Positions 1-7,659 of a DNA stretch of 11,579 nt are shown piece by piece (position 1 is the stretch's first letter; each line of letters opens with the position of its first letter). This DNA comes from Candidatus Aminicenantota bacterium. GTDB lineage: Bacteria > Acidobacteriota > Aminicenantia > UBA2199. A program made the position numbers and the translations under genes. The notes below the pieces were generated by a model. That model ran no database searches. It saw nothing but the letters and a program-made list of their open reading frames with translations, and had not been told where the DNA came from. The stretch is taken from contig CP070627.1 in NCBI GenBank assembly GCA_020355945.1, forward strand, positions 848,872 to 860,450, written 5' to 3'.

Positions 1-52
1 TTTAGCCACAGAGGACACGTGACCGCTGAGGTCACAGAGTAAAAAAAATTCA

Positions 53-143
53 ATTGTAGGGGTTTGATTCATCAAACCCCGTAGAAACATGGATGAATTG
101 CTTGGGCCGGGCTTGATAAATCAAGCCGTGAAACATCTACAAT
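53..143. repeat. REP-like element: paired palindromes inside an outer inverted repeat
   Basis: Two palindromes lie in tandem: 59-80 (10-bp arms, GGGGTTTGAT/ATCAAACCCC, 2-nt loop) and 110-127 (8-bp arms, GGCTTGAT/ATCAAGCC, 2-nt loop). Each is followed by a similar tail, GTAGAAACAT at 81-90 and GTGAAACAT at 128-136. The whole is bracketed by ATTGTAG (53-59) and CTACAAT (137-143), which are perfect reverse complements. The arms differ by a compensated T-A to C-G change, so both stems stay intact. This architecture resembles bacterial REP/BIME palindromes, which are usually dispersed in genomes and mobilised by a RAYT transposase. No such gene is visible here. It has no T-tract, so it is not an obvious terminator. 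The symmetry is certain; the class is an inference. Confidence 0.6.
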
Positions 144-340
144 AGAATGGAGTAAGAAAGGGCAGGATTTTCATCCGTCTCCGGGCGAGGTGGTAGCATC
201 GTTGGAAGAAATCTTTCAAAGAGGGTCAAATAAAAAAAGTGACAGGCAAAATAATCATGCAAATCCCGGGGGATGATGGCAACTAACAAGACGAACCAAA
301 TAGCTTGAAAAAACAGGCTGTGGATTTAGAACAGGTTCAT

Positions 341-369
341 TTGAAAATAAACGCGGGATATATTATAAT
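341..369 (+). promoter_or_regulatory. Sigma-70-type promoter upstream of the PP2C gene
   Basis: TTGAAA at 341-346 (5 of 6 to TTGACA) is separated by exactly 17 nt from a perfect TATAAT at 364-369. Transcription would start near 376, leaving a leader of about 124 nt before the phosphatase start at 500. This is the best housekeeping promoter I can see in the window. Confidence 0.6.
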
Positions 370-487
370 AACGTCATGGTTATCGTGGATGATTTCGTAG
401 AAAAAATTTCAGCTTTCCTGGCAAAATTTAAAGAGGAAAGGAATATAAAAGAGTGGATATCGAGACACTATCATGTTGATGGAAAAA

Positions 488-493
488 AGAGGA
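488..493 (+). promoter_or_regulatory. Ribosome binding site choosing the PP2C start
   Basis: AGAGGA lies 6 nt before the ATG at 500. Upstream in-frame ATGs at 473 and 479 lack a comparable site, and the protein from 500 begins directly with the conserved first strand of PP2C, so 500 is preferred. Confidence 0.6.
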
Positions 494-499
494 ATAATC

Positions 500-1306
500 A
501 TGCCCTTTAAAACATCTCTAATCTGTAAAGTTGGTGAACGAGAGCACAATCAAGATTTTGCCGATTATGTGATACTTAAAAAGCAAAACGCTGCCTGTTG
601 GGTAGTGGCTGATGGACTGGGGGGGCACCGGGGTGGAGAAACAGCAGCAAAAACAGCAGTCGAAGTTATAATCAAATCCTTTAAAGAAAACCCGGTATGC
701 TCGGTAGGGGCCATTAATCAACACCTGGACGCAGCCCAGGCAGAAGTTGTACGCCTCCAGGAAGAGAATCCCAGGTTAGCACGGATGCGAACCACAGTGG
801 TTATGATGGTGAGTGATTTTAAGCATGTGCTGTGGGCTCATGTTGGAGATTCCAGGTTATATAGACTGCAAAATGGGGTGATTGATTTTCAGACCAAAGA
901 CCACAGCCTCCCCCAGGCCATGGTATCTGAGGGTGAAATTACCCCTGACCAGATTCGTTTCCATAAAGAGCGTAACAGCTTGCTGCGCACCATGGGGCAG
1001 TCGGAAATCTTTCGCCCCCAGGTGTACCAGGAAAGACAACCATTAATGGAGGGAAATGCTTTTTTGTTGTGTACCGATGGTTTTTGGGAATATGTGGAAG
1101 AAGCGGAAATGGAAATGGATTATGCAAAAGCAAAAACGCCTGGTAAGTGGCTTGCGAAGATGGAAAAACGGCTGATTCGCAAAGCAGGAGGAGGATCGGA
1201 TAACTACACCGGCCTTGCAGTCTATTTCCACTCAAAAACACCGACACCCGATTTTAGCCACAAAAAGAAAAAAAGAGGCAAAAACAAGAAAAACAAGAGG
1301 AAATAA
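500..1306 (+). CDS. PP2C-family (PPM) serine/threonine protein phosphatase
   Basis: A 268-residue cytosolic metal-dependent protein phosphatase that would remove phosphate from Ser/Thr of a partner protein. The PP2C signatures appear in order: HNQD near residue 18, matching the usual N-E-D motif; DGLGGHRGGE near 39-48; GDSRLY near 115; TDGFWEYV near 190; and GSDNYT near 230. The Asp residues in these motifs are the expected Mn/Mg ligands. No membrane segment is visible. The length fits a single-domain bacterial PppA/PrpC/Stp-type enzyme. After the catalytic fold comes an unusual tail of about 15 residues, almost all Lys, Arg, Asn and Gly. No partner Ser/Thr kinase lies nearby, and a 367-bp gap separates it from the next gene, so it is probably a separate transcription unit. 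A frame-consistent start 27 nt upstream is possible but less likely. Confidence 0.92.
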   Translation: MPFKTSLICKVGEREHNQDFADYVILKKQNAACWVVADGLGGHRGGETAAKTAVEVIIKSFKENPVCSVGAINQHLDAAQAEVVRLQEENPRLARMRTTVVMMVSDFKHVLWAHVGDSRLYRLQNGVIDFQTKDHSLPQAMVSEGEITPDQIRFHKERNSLLRTMGQSEIFRPQVYQERQPLMEGNAFLLCTDGFWEYVEEAEMEMDYAKAKTPGKWLAKMEKRLIRKAGGGSDNYTGLAVYFHSKTPTPDFSHKKKKRGKNKKNKRK

Positions 1307-1315
1307 AAAGGATGC

Positions 1316-1411
1316 AATTTTTTTTGCGGCGGTAATTTTTTTTGCTTATCCCTAATATCCTTCAATCCTGATGTTGAACCAAAGGGCGGAACAGATGTCA
1401 ATTTTTTTTGC
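1316..1411 (+). repeat. Three copies of AATTTTTTTTGC
   Basis: The same 12-mer, AA followed by eight T and GC, occurs at 1316-1327, 1334-1345 and 1400-1411, directly downstream of the phosphatase stop. There is no GC-rich hairpin before any of the T-tracts, so they do not look like intrinsic terminators. They could be a low-complexity patch, a bent-DNA region or a binding site. The rest of 1307-1511 shows nothing I can assign. Confidence 0.5.
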
Positions 1412-1511
1412 ACCCTTTTGCACCCTTCCTGTTTTTTTCCCTGGCCCGGAGCTATTTCCTGGTAGACGATATTTGACAAGGCTTTTCACAATTCTGTCGG
1501 TTAACTCTGCG

Positions 1512-1528
1512 TTGGCATCGTAATTGCA
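1512..1528 (+). promoter_or_regulatory. Candidate sigma-54 (-24/-12) promoter of the binding protein/porin/kinase operon
   Basis: TTGGCATCGTAATTGCA matches the consensus YTGGCACGRNNNTTGCW at all defined positions except two (T and C in place of C and G at positions 7-8). It has the invariant GG (1514-1515) and GC (1526-1527) with exactly 10 nt between them. Start of transcription is predicted near 1539, giving a leader of about 135 nt. It is correctly placed and oriented for the six-gene operon beginning at 1674. Such promoters need an NtrC-type activator, which is not encoded in this window. Confidence 0.5.
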
Positions 1529-1577
1529 CCTATACCGCAAGATGAAAAATACATTACCTTTGGTTTCTGAGATTTTA

Positions 1578-1658
1578 GGCGGCGGGGAAAAGATGCAGCC
1601 TGTTACCGGCACCTGCCGCCCCAATACAAAAACCCCCCGGGAGGGACGGGAAGTTTTT
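1578..1658 (+). promoter_or_regulatory. Structured leader before the binding-protein gene
   Basis: Two potential stems occur in the predicted untranslated leader. GGCGGC (1578-1583) can pair with GCCGCC (1615-1620). AAAAAC (1628-1633) can pair with GTTTTT (1653-1658), with inner C-rich and G-rich runs able to extend it. The second stem ends directly before the AGGAGG at 1659, so folding could affect ribosome access. I do not recognise a known riboswitch class here. Confidence 0.3.
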
Positions 1659-1664
1659 AGGAGG
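1659..1664 (+). promoter_or_regulatory. Ribosome binding site of the binding-protein gene
   Basis: A perfect AGGAGG lies 9 nt before the ATG at 1674. This decides the start against in-frame upstream codons (from about 1524), which would add about 50 non-conserved residues ahead of the signal peptide. Confidence 0.7.
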
Positions 1665-1673
1665 AATGTAGCA

Positions 1674-2102
1674 ATGAACATGAAGAAAGAAATGGTCTTA
1701 CTTTTTCTTTTGGTATTTTTTTTATCGGGAACGAGATTTATTTTCCCAGGGGTGGTGGTTATTACCAATCCTGATACCGGTATCAGCTCACTGAAGCAGA
1801 AAGAGATCAGGGAAATCTTTACAGGAAAAAAGAAGAGTTGGGAAAACGACGGGAAAATTACCCTGGCCATATTGAAAAATTCAAAGATTCACAAACAATT
1901 CCTCAAGCAATTTGTTAGTAAAACCCCATCTCAATTCAGGAACTATTGGCGGGAAAAAGTTTTTACCGGGGAGGGCAGTAGCCCCAGGACTTTCGAGACA
2001 GAAGAGCGCCTCATCAATTTTGTATCCAGGACAAAAGGTGCCATCGGCTATATCTCTTCCCCCAAAAATAAGCGGGTAAAAATTATTAAGATAATTGAGT
2101 AG
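1674..2102 (+). CDS. Small PstS-like phosphate/oxyanion-binding periplasmic protein
   Basis: A 142-residue exported protein. Residues 1 to about 27 form a signal peptide: MNMKK, then a long hydrophobic run rich in Leu, Val and Phe. The mature part follows the pattern of short PstS-like substrate-binding proteins: VVVITNPDTGISSL, then a KEIREIFTGKKKSW segment, an FRNYWREKVFTG motif and near the end a GAIGYISS motif. The usual role of the fold is to bind phosphate or a related oxyanion in the periplasm, but these short forms often sit beside sensor kinases rather than transporters. No permease or ATPase gene is present, which favours a sensing or capture role here (inference). The porin gene starts 15 nt downstream behind its own strong ribosome site, so the two are almost certainly cotranscribed. 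The ligand cannot be told from sequence. Confidence 0.85.
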   Translation: MNMKKEMVLLFLLVFFLSGTRFIFPGVVVITNPDTGISSLKQKEIREIFTGKKKSWENDGKITLAILKNSKIHKQFLKQFVSKTPSQFRNYWREKVFTGEGSSPRTFETEERLINFVSRTKGAIGYISSPKNKRVKIIKIIE

Positions 2103-2105
2103 AAA

Positions 2106-2111
2106 AGGAGG
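2106..2111 (+). promoter_or_regulatory. Ribosome binding site supporting a TTG start
   Basis: A perfect AGGAGG lies 6 nt before TTG at 2118. Starting there gives a complete signal peptide; the next in-frame ATG, at 2166, would remove most of it. The TTG start is therefore well supported. Confidence 0.7.
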
Positions 2112-2117
2112 CAAAAA

Positions 2118-3362
2118 TTGAAACCATTAAGACGAATATTTTTTGTTTTTCTTATCGGTGTTTTCATGCCCATCAGTGCTTTTACCCAGGAATTTTTTAA
2201 GATTGATATCCATGGCTATATATCTCAAGGGTATTTGATTAGTAACCGGAATAACTTTCTCGCCGATACTGAAAAGGGCACCTTCCATTTTAACGAACTG
2301 GGAATTAATTTCTCAACGGAATTAACGGATAAAATACGGCTGGGGATACAGTTTGCCGCCCGTGATCTCGGGGATACCGGCAATGATAGGGTGTTAATTG
2401 ACTGGGCTTATGCTGACTATCAATGGCAGGATTGGTTGGGCATCCGGGTGGGAAAAATGAAACTGCCGGTTGGTTTTTACAATAAAACCAGGGATATCGA
2501 TATGCTGCGCACCTTTGTTTTACTTCCACAAGGTATTTACCTGGAAAACTTTCGGGAAGCCGCCAATTCCTTGAAAGGTATTGGGGTCTACGGTGAGGTT
2601 TCTCTCAATTTACTGGGGGATATTTCCTACCAGGTATTAATCGGTACCACGGAAATCGATAAAGATGGCAGCACTGCTAAAAGTGCCAGGGAATACGGAC
2701 CGGTTAAGATTGAAAAATTTGATGTGGATCATTTATACAGCGGCAGTTTCATATGGGAACCTCCCCTTAAGGGGCTGCGGCTGGGAGCAACGCTGGTGGA
2801 TACCAATATCAGGGCCTATGCCAGGCTTACCGAAGATATAATTATACCCGTGGAATTTCCCCCCTATTTTTTGACTGTTGCCAGCAGGGGGGATGCGGCT
2901 ACCGCTGAATTCCCAAAAACCACCGTATACACTTATTCTGTTGAATATACCTGGAAAAATCTTGTTTTGGCCGCCGAATACCAGCTTATGGATCAAGATA
3001 TGATGATAAATATGTCCGGTTTGGAACCCCTGGAATTCAAGTTGAATTCCGAAAGCTATTATGGGAGCGCTTCCTATCGTTTTACCGATTGGTTTGAGCT
3101 AGGGGTGTATTATATGGAATTTTATAAGGATAGGAATGATAAGGAGGGAACCGGTTTTAATCCTCCTTATTCTGCTTATCAGAAGGATGCTTGCGCCTGC
3201 CTGCGCTTTGATTTAAATGCGCATTGGACATTTAAGCTGGAAGGTCACCTGGTGGATGGGGTGGCCTTATGTTTAAACCAGGATAATTTAAATGCGGCAG
3301 GCGCGGTTGAATATGACAAAAAATGGGCCATGTTTGCTGTAAAGATGACTTTCAACTTCTAA
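2118..3362 (+). CDS. Outer-membrane porin-like beta-barrel protein
   Basis: A 414-residue protein with a typical signal peptide (basic MKPLRR, a hydrophobic core, cleavage probably after about residue 23 near AFTQ). The mature sequence starts with FKIDIHGYISQGY and alternates polar and aromatic/hydrophobic residues throughout, as transmembrane beta-strands do. It ends in VKMTFNF, the terminal Phe typical of proteins inserted by the BAM complex. There is no plug domain and no TonB box, so it is a passive channel rather than a TonB receptor. Motifs such as IRVGKMKLPVGFYNKTRD resemble the phosphate-selective OprO/P-type and related putative porins, but I cannot assign a family firmly. It is translated from TTG. 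Its place between a PstS-like binding protein and a sensor kinase suggests it admits the sensed ligand (inference). Confidence 0.8.
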   Translation: MKPLRRIFFVFLIGVFMPISAFTQEFFKIDIHGYISQGYLISNRNNFLADTEKGTFHFNELGINFSTELTDKIRLGIQFAARDLGDTGNDRVLIDWAYADYQWQDWLGIRVGKMKLPVGFYNKTRDIDMLRTFVLLPQGIYLENFREAANSLKGIGVYGEVSLNLLGDISYQVLIGTTEIDKDGSTAKSAREYGPVKIEKFDVDHLYSGSFIWEPPLKGLRLGATLVDTNIRAYARLTEDIIIPVEFPPYFLTVASRGDAATAEFPKTTVYTYSVEYTWKNLVLAAEYQLMDQDMMINMSGLEPLEFKLNSESYYGSASYRFTDWFELGVYYMEFYKDRNDKEGTGFNPPYSAYQKDACACLRFDLNAHWTFKLEGHLVDGVALCLNQDNLNAAGAVEYDKKWAMFAVKMTFNF

Positions 3363-3398
3363 CCGCCGGTCCAGGGCAGTTGTAAAAGGAGATAAACC

Positions 3399-5519
3399 AT
3401 GACCCCAGGAGGCAAATACAAAGGAAAAGCCGGGATACTTCCTGAGAACAATTACTCTTTCGGTATTTCCAGGAAGATATGGCTCAGCCTGAGTATAATG
3501 ATCATTGGTTACCTGGTGTGGATGATCTTCGGGTTCTTCCGCGACCAGAGGACCTTATCACGCCTTCACATCGTACAGGAAAATGTTTTTCCCGCCGCCA
3601 TGCAGAGCAAAGCTGCCCTGACAAAGTTCAATGACCAGGTTAAACTGTACAAAGACGCAGTGGTATTTGGCAATGAAGAGCTGCTTGAGGATGCGCAAGC
3701 CAGTGCCGATGAAGCGCAGCAATCCCTGGATCTCCTGTTACACCTGACCCGGCATGTGCAGAGGAAAAGAACCGAGGTCCGGGAACTATTAAAAGATTTG
3801 AAAAATTTTTCCACCGAGGCCAATTCCCTGTATGCAAAACTGGCTTCAGGACTGGAAGATGATTCATTTCGCCGGGAGGCTTCCCAACTGAACCGGCGGA
3901 CAAAGAAACTCAAGGCGAGATTATTGGCTTTGACCGAATTTTTTTCCGATTCACTTCAAGAGGAATTGGCTGTTGTGGGTAATGTAACGCGTTATCAGCA
4001 ATATTTAAATATCCTTATTTTTTTTATTGCGGTATCTGTTTCTTTGATAATGGTCTCCCTGATTATTTCCCGTTGGGTGACCCGGCCGCTGAAAAAAGCG
4101 GCAGCCCTGGCCCGGTCCATGTCCGCGGGTGACCTATCCCGGAAACTGGATATTCAACAGCGCGATGAGATCGGGGAACTGGCTCATGCCATGAATGTCA
4201 TGGCCGGGGAAGTGGCTGAACGCACCTCCAGGCTGGAGGAAACCAATGAAAAACTGGCAAATGAAATTACCGAACGAAAAAAGACCGAGCTGGAACTGCT
4301 CTGGGTTACTGCGGCGGTGGACAGTGCTTCGGATGCCATCGGCATTGCCTCTAAAGATTTGACCCATTTTTACCAGAACCGGGCATTTTTTGAATTGTTC
4401 GGGTACACGGTGGCAGAACTGAATTACCCGGGAGGAAAACCCATGCTCACTCCTCATCACACCATGGCCCCTCAACTTTATGACGCTGTATTGGAGGGTG
4501 ATACATGGATAGGCGAGCTAGAGACGGTTTCCAGGTATGGAGAAAAAATCCCCATATTTTCACGGGTTCATCCCATAAAGGACAATTTTGGGAATATTGT
4601 CGGTGTGATGGGAATATTTAGCGACATCAGGGAGCGAAAAAAAGCAGAAGCAGAACTTGAAGCAGCCCATAAAAAACTGGTAGAGACGGCGTGGTTTGTA
4701 GGGAGGGCAGAGGTGGCCACCAGCGTCCTCCATAACGTGGGCAATGTGCTCAACAGTGTCAATGTGACCGCCAGTTCGCTGAGAAAAGAAATCCGCTATT
4801 CAAAAATTTCCAATTTTCCTAAAGCAGCCTTGATGATCGAGGAACATAGGGATGCCCTGGCCCACTTTCTCACAAAAGATGAAAAGGGGAAGAAACTGCC
4901 GGCTTACCTGGTTGCCCTGTCAAAACACCTGGAGGAGGAACGGGAAATCATTGACGGCATGCTTGCGGATTTATGCAATCATGTTAAGCTTATAACAGAA
5001 CTAATCGCTATCCAGCAGTCTCACAGTACATCGGCGGGGCTTACCGAAGTGGTATCGGTTTGCGAACTCCTGGAACATGCGCTGCAGATCAATGCCTCGG
5101 GTATGTCCAACCACAACATAGAGATCATCCGCGAATTCGAGGATATACCGCCCTGTCGGCTTGACCGCCACCAATTTTTGCAAATCATCATCAACCTGCT
5201 CAGCAATGCCAGGCAAGCGGTGAAGGAGAGTGATAACAATCCCAAAATCATCACGGTCCGGTTAAAAAGAACCGGGGCTGATCGGGTTTCAGTTGAAGTG
5301 GCGGACAACGGTATTGGTATTCCCGGGGAGAACCTGGGGAAGATATTCTACCTGGGTTTTACCACCAGGAAGGAAGGGCACGGCTTTGGCCTGCACAGTG
5401 CTGCCATATGTGCTAAAAAGATGGGGGGATCGCTCAATGTCTGCAGCGGCGGTCCAGGCAAAGGAGCTGTCTTTACCTTTGAACTGCCGCTGCGGTTAAA
5501 AGAGGACAAAAATGGCTAG
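3399..5519 (+). CDS. Membrane sensor histidine kinase (HAMP-PAS-DHp-HATPase)
   Basis: A 706-residue inner-membrane kinase. A short cytosolic N-terminus precedes TM1 (about 28-47), then a largely helical periplasmic sensor region (about 48-202), TM2 (about 203-224), a HAMP domain (about 225-278, with [11 protein letters not shown]), a coiled coil (about 272-302), a PAS domain (about 303-415) and the kinase core. The predicted phospho-accepting His is H445 in [12 protein letters not shown], an H-box where Asn replaces the usual Glu after His. The ATPase has an N-box [10 protein letters not shown] (N603), DNGIGIP at 636-642 and HGFGLH at 660-665. AAGGAG precedes the ATG by 7 nt. The helical sensor region suggests four-helix-bundle sensing, perhaps of the binding protein encoded upstream (inference). 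The 3' end overlaps the next gene by 8 nt, so translation is probably coupled. Confidence 0.92.
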   Translation: MTPGGKYKGKAGILPENNYSFGISRKIWLSLSIMIIGYLVWMIFGFFRDQRTLSRLHIVQENVFPAAMQSKAALTKFNDQVKLYKDAVVFGNEELLEDAQASADEAQQSLDLLLHLTRHVQRKRTEVRELLKDLKNFSTEANSLYAKLASGLEDDSFRREASQLNRRTKKLKARLLALTEFFSDSLQEELAVVGNVTRYQQYLNILIFFIAVSVSLIMVSLIISRWVTRPLKKAAALARSMSAGDLSRKLDIQQRDEIGELAHAMNVMAGEVAERTSRLEETNEKLANEITERKKTELELLWVTAAVDSASDAIGIASKDLTHFYQNRAFFELFGYTVAELNYPGGKPMLTPHHTMAPQLYDAVLEGDTWIGELETVSRYGEKIPIFSRVHPIKDNFGNIVGVMGIFSDIRERKKAEAELEAAHKKLVETAWFVGRAEVATSVLHNVGNVLNSVNVTASSLRKEIRYSKISNFPKAALMIEEHRDALAHFLTKDEKGKKLPAYLVALSKHLEEEREIIDGMLADLCNHVKLITELIAIQQSHSTSAGLTEVVSVCELLEHALQINASGMSNHNIEIIREFEDIPPCRLDRHQFLQIIINLLSNARQAVKESDNNPKIITVRLKRTGADRVSVEVADNGIGIPGENLGKIFYLGFTTRKEGHGFGLHSAAICAKKMGGSLNVCSGGPGKGAVFTFELPLRLKEDKNG

Positions 5520-7650
5520 AAATTTTGAAAAAAATGAAACGGATGCGGTTCGCAGGATTATTATCATCGATGACAACCCGGATATTTTCAAAGACTTTTG
5601 TATGGTTCTGAGCAAAGAAAAAAATTCACATGAACTGGATAAGATGGAAGCCGATCTTTTCGGGTGTAAGACTGCTTCCCCGGACCTTTCATCAACGCTT
5701 GAATATGAGCTGGTTTATGCTTCCCAGGGAAAAGAGGGGGCAGAACGAATCAAACATGCCTGTGAAAAGGGATGCCCCTTTAGCCTTGCTTTTATAGACA
5801 TGCGTATGCCCCCCGGGTGGGACGGGCTGGAAACCGTAAAACATAGCTGGAAGATCGACCCCGGACTTCAAGTGGTTATTTGTACGGCTTATTCAGATTA
5901 CTCCTGGGAAGAAATAACCCAGCAACTGGGGAGTTCGGACAACCTGTTGATTCTCAAAAAACCCTTTGACCACGCAGAGGTATCTCAAATAGCCAGTGCC
6001 ATGACAACAAAGTGGGTACTGGCCAGGCAGGCGGCAATGAAGATGCAGGACCTGCAGGAAATGGTAAACCGGCAGACCAGGGAACTTATCCGTGCCAAAG
6101 AGCAGGCTGAAAAAGCCAATAGATGTAAAAGCGAATTCCTGGCCAACATGAGTCATGAAATCCGCACCCCTCTGAATGCCATCCTGGGATTTGCCGAATT
6201 AATCGGCGAACGTATTACCGATAAACAGTTAAAAGATTATCTCTCCGTCATTACCTCCAGCGGGAAAATGCTGCTGGGTTTAATCAACGATATTCTCGAT
6301 CTTTCCAGGATAGAAGTGGGTAAACTGGAACTGAAATATACAGCGGTTAATCCCTGTGCCATCTTGAATGAAATCGAGCAATTTTTTTCTCTAAAACTCC
6401 AGGACAAAGGACTGGATTTTTCCATGGAGATCTCGCCGCACCTGCCCCAGGAACTGCTGCTGGATGAAGTCCGGCTGCGACAGATACTTTTCAACCTGGT
6501 GGGAAATGCGGTAAAATTCACAGAGAAAGGCTTTATTAAAATTAAACTTAAAGGAAAAAAGAATAAACAGGGTAAAAAAAAGGATGGCGATTCCCTGGAC
6601 TTTATTATTTCAGTCCGGGATACGGGCATGGGTATCCCCAAAGACCAGCAAGAAGTCATCTTTGACGCTTTTGAACAGCAAAAAGGTCAAAGCACCTCCA
6701 AATATGGGGGAACAGGTCTCGGGTTAAGTATTACCAGGCATTTAATAGAAATGATGGGAGGAGAAATATCTGTCAAAAGCAAAGTTGGCAAAGGCAGTAC
6801 CTTCCAGGTGATATTCAAAGATGTTAAAGCGGCATCCGGTCCTGTTCATGTTAACGAAAAAGTGCCAGAAAAGGGAAAACCTTTACCCGGTGAAGATATC
6901 CTGGTATTTGAGAATGCATCGATTTTAATTGCCGATGATACCGAATCCACCAGGGCATTAATCAAAGGTTTTTTGGATTTCCCGGGCATCAGGCTCATTG
7001 AAGCGGAGAATGGTAAAGAGGCAGTGGCACTTGCCAGGCAGTATCGACCCCACCTGGTTATTATGGATTTGCGCATGCCCAAGATGGATGGTTACGAAGC
7101 CATTAGTATTTTAAAAGCGGATAAAGACCTGGGCTCAACCCCGGTTATTGCTATAAGCGCTTTTCCCTTGAAAGAACAGGAACAAGCAGTAAGAAAAGTC
7201 GGCTGCGACGGTTATTTAAAAAAACCCGTGAATAAAGCGGAATTATTCTCGGAATTGATGAAGTTTTTGCCCTACTCTACCAGGGGAAAAAAATCCACCC
7301 CCATTCACCCCCCGGGAAAACATGATGCCTCAAAACCCGAAGAGAATAACTCTGCCGCTGCATCCTTAACCCCTGGCACAGAAGCAAAACTCCCCGGACT
7401 GGTGAGTATCCTGGAAGGAAAGTTAATGGATAATTGGAACCAGATCAATCAAACATTTTTTGTGGATGAAATCGAAACCTTTGCCAATGACGTCATTGAA
7501 TTGGGAGAAAAATATAACCTGGGTATTTTATCCCATTGGGGAGACCAGTTGAAAGACCAGTTAAAAAGTTTCGATATGGAAGAAATCCCCGAGACATTAA
7601 ATGCGTTCCCCACAAAGGTAAAAAAGATTAAAAATTTAACTAAAAATTAG
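5512..7650 (+). CDS. Hybrid histidine kinase REC-HisKA-HATPase-REC with C-terminal Hpt-like domain
   Basis: A 712-residue soluble hybrid kinase. The N-terminal receiver (about 14-165) has DD at 20-21, phospho-Asp D96 in [14 protein letters not shown]125 and K150. Its DD-to-Asp distance is about 75 residues instead of about 40, so it carries an insert of about 30 residues after the first helix. A coiled linker (about 168-205) leads to the H-box [12 protein letters not shown] (H215). The ATPase has N332, DTGMGIP at 370-376 and GGTGLG at 399-404. A second receiver (about 470-590) has D475/D476, phospho-Asp D519 and K571. Residues about 624-712 form a helical domain ending in a pattern ([21 protein letters not shown]) seen at the end of other hybrid kinases. 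It lacks the HxxKG motif of a working Hpt. With no membrane span, it probably receives signal from the kinase encoded just upstream. Confidence 0.92.
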   Translation: MARNFEKNETDAVRRIIIIDDNPDIFKDFCMVLSKEKNSHELDKMEADLFGCKTASPDLSSTLEYELVYASQGKEGAERIKHACEKGCPFSLAFIDMRMPPGWDGLETVKHSWKIDPGLQVVICTAYSDYSWEEITQQLGSSDNLLILKKPFDHAEVSQIASAMTTKWVLARQAAMKMQDLQEMVNRQTRELIRAKEQAEKANRCKSEFLANMSHEIRTPLNAILGFAELIGERITDKQLKDYLSVITSSGKMLLGLINDILDLSRIEVGKLELKYTAVNPCAILNEIEQFFSLKLQDKGLDFSMEISPHLPQELLLDEVRLRQILFNLVGNAVKFTEKGFIKIKLKGKKNKQGKKKDGDSLDFIISVRDTGMGIPKDQQEVIFDAFEQQKGQSTSKYGGTGLGLSITRHLIEMMGGEISVKSKVGKGSTFQVIFKDVKAASGPVHVNEKVPEKGKPLPGEDILVFENASILIADDTESTRALIKGFLDFPGIRLIEAENGKEAVALARQYRPHLVIMDLRMPKMDGYEAISILKADKDLGSTPVIAISAFPLKEQEQAVRKVGCDGYLKKPVNKAELFSELMKFLPYSTRGKKSTPIHPPGKHDASKPEENNSAAASLTPGTEAKLPGLVSILEGKLMDNWNQINQTFFVDEIETFANDVIELGEKYNLGILSHWGDQLKDQLKSFDMEEIPETLNAFPTKVKKIKNLTKN
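5551..6170 (+). repeat. Diverged segmental duplication, copy 1 (receiver/linker module)
   Basis: This stretch aligns with 8480-9099 at a constant offset of 2929 bases from the first beta-strand to the H-box, so no net indel is needed. A run of 32 identical bases lies at 5563-5594, and another long match covers the AGTCATGAAATCCGCACCCC H-box. After 6170 the similarity drops to what is normal between unrelated hybrid kinases. Confidence 0.7.
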
Positions 7651-7659
7651 GAGTGTAAT

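Noticed and set aside
19..35. GTGACC/GGTCAC hairpin followed by an A-rich run
   Set aside because: As a terminator it would need T after the stem on the + strand, but it has A. Next to the ACAGAG-type repeats it is more likely part of a dispersed repeat fragment.
97..276. Open frame with protein-like composition in the 5' region (around FHPSPGEVVASLEEIF)
   Set aside because: It has no good start or ribosome site, crosses the palindromic element, and resembles no family I know. It might be a gene remnant, but this cannot be supported.
376..510. 44-codon ORF beginning MVIVDDFVEK upstream of and overlapping the PP2C start
   Set aside because: It has no ribosome site, its ATG coincides with the predicted transcription start, and it overlaps the better supported start at 500. 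It could only be read as a leaderless ORF.
1475..1504. TTGACA at 1475 as a sigma-70 promoter
   Set aside because: No TATAAT-like hexamer lies 16-18 nt downstream (the sequence there is GTCGGT).
1524..1673. Longer N-terminus for the binding protein from a TTG at 1524
   Set aside because: It would begin inside the sigma-54-like element and place 50 unrelated residues before a clear signal peptide. AGGAGG selects 1674.
1352..1870. 172-codon minus-strand ORF
   Set aside because: It lies antisense to the binding-protein gene and its signal peptide, with no ribosome site or recognisable motif. Only the part at 1352-1560 is not a shadow, and that part looks non-coding.
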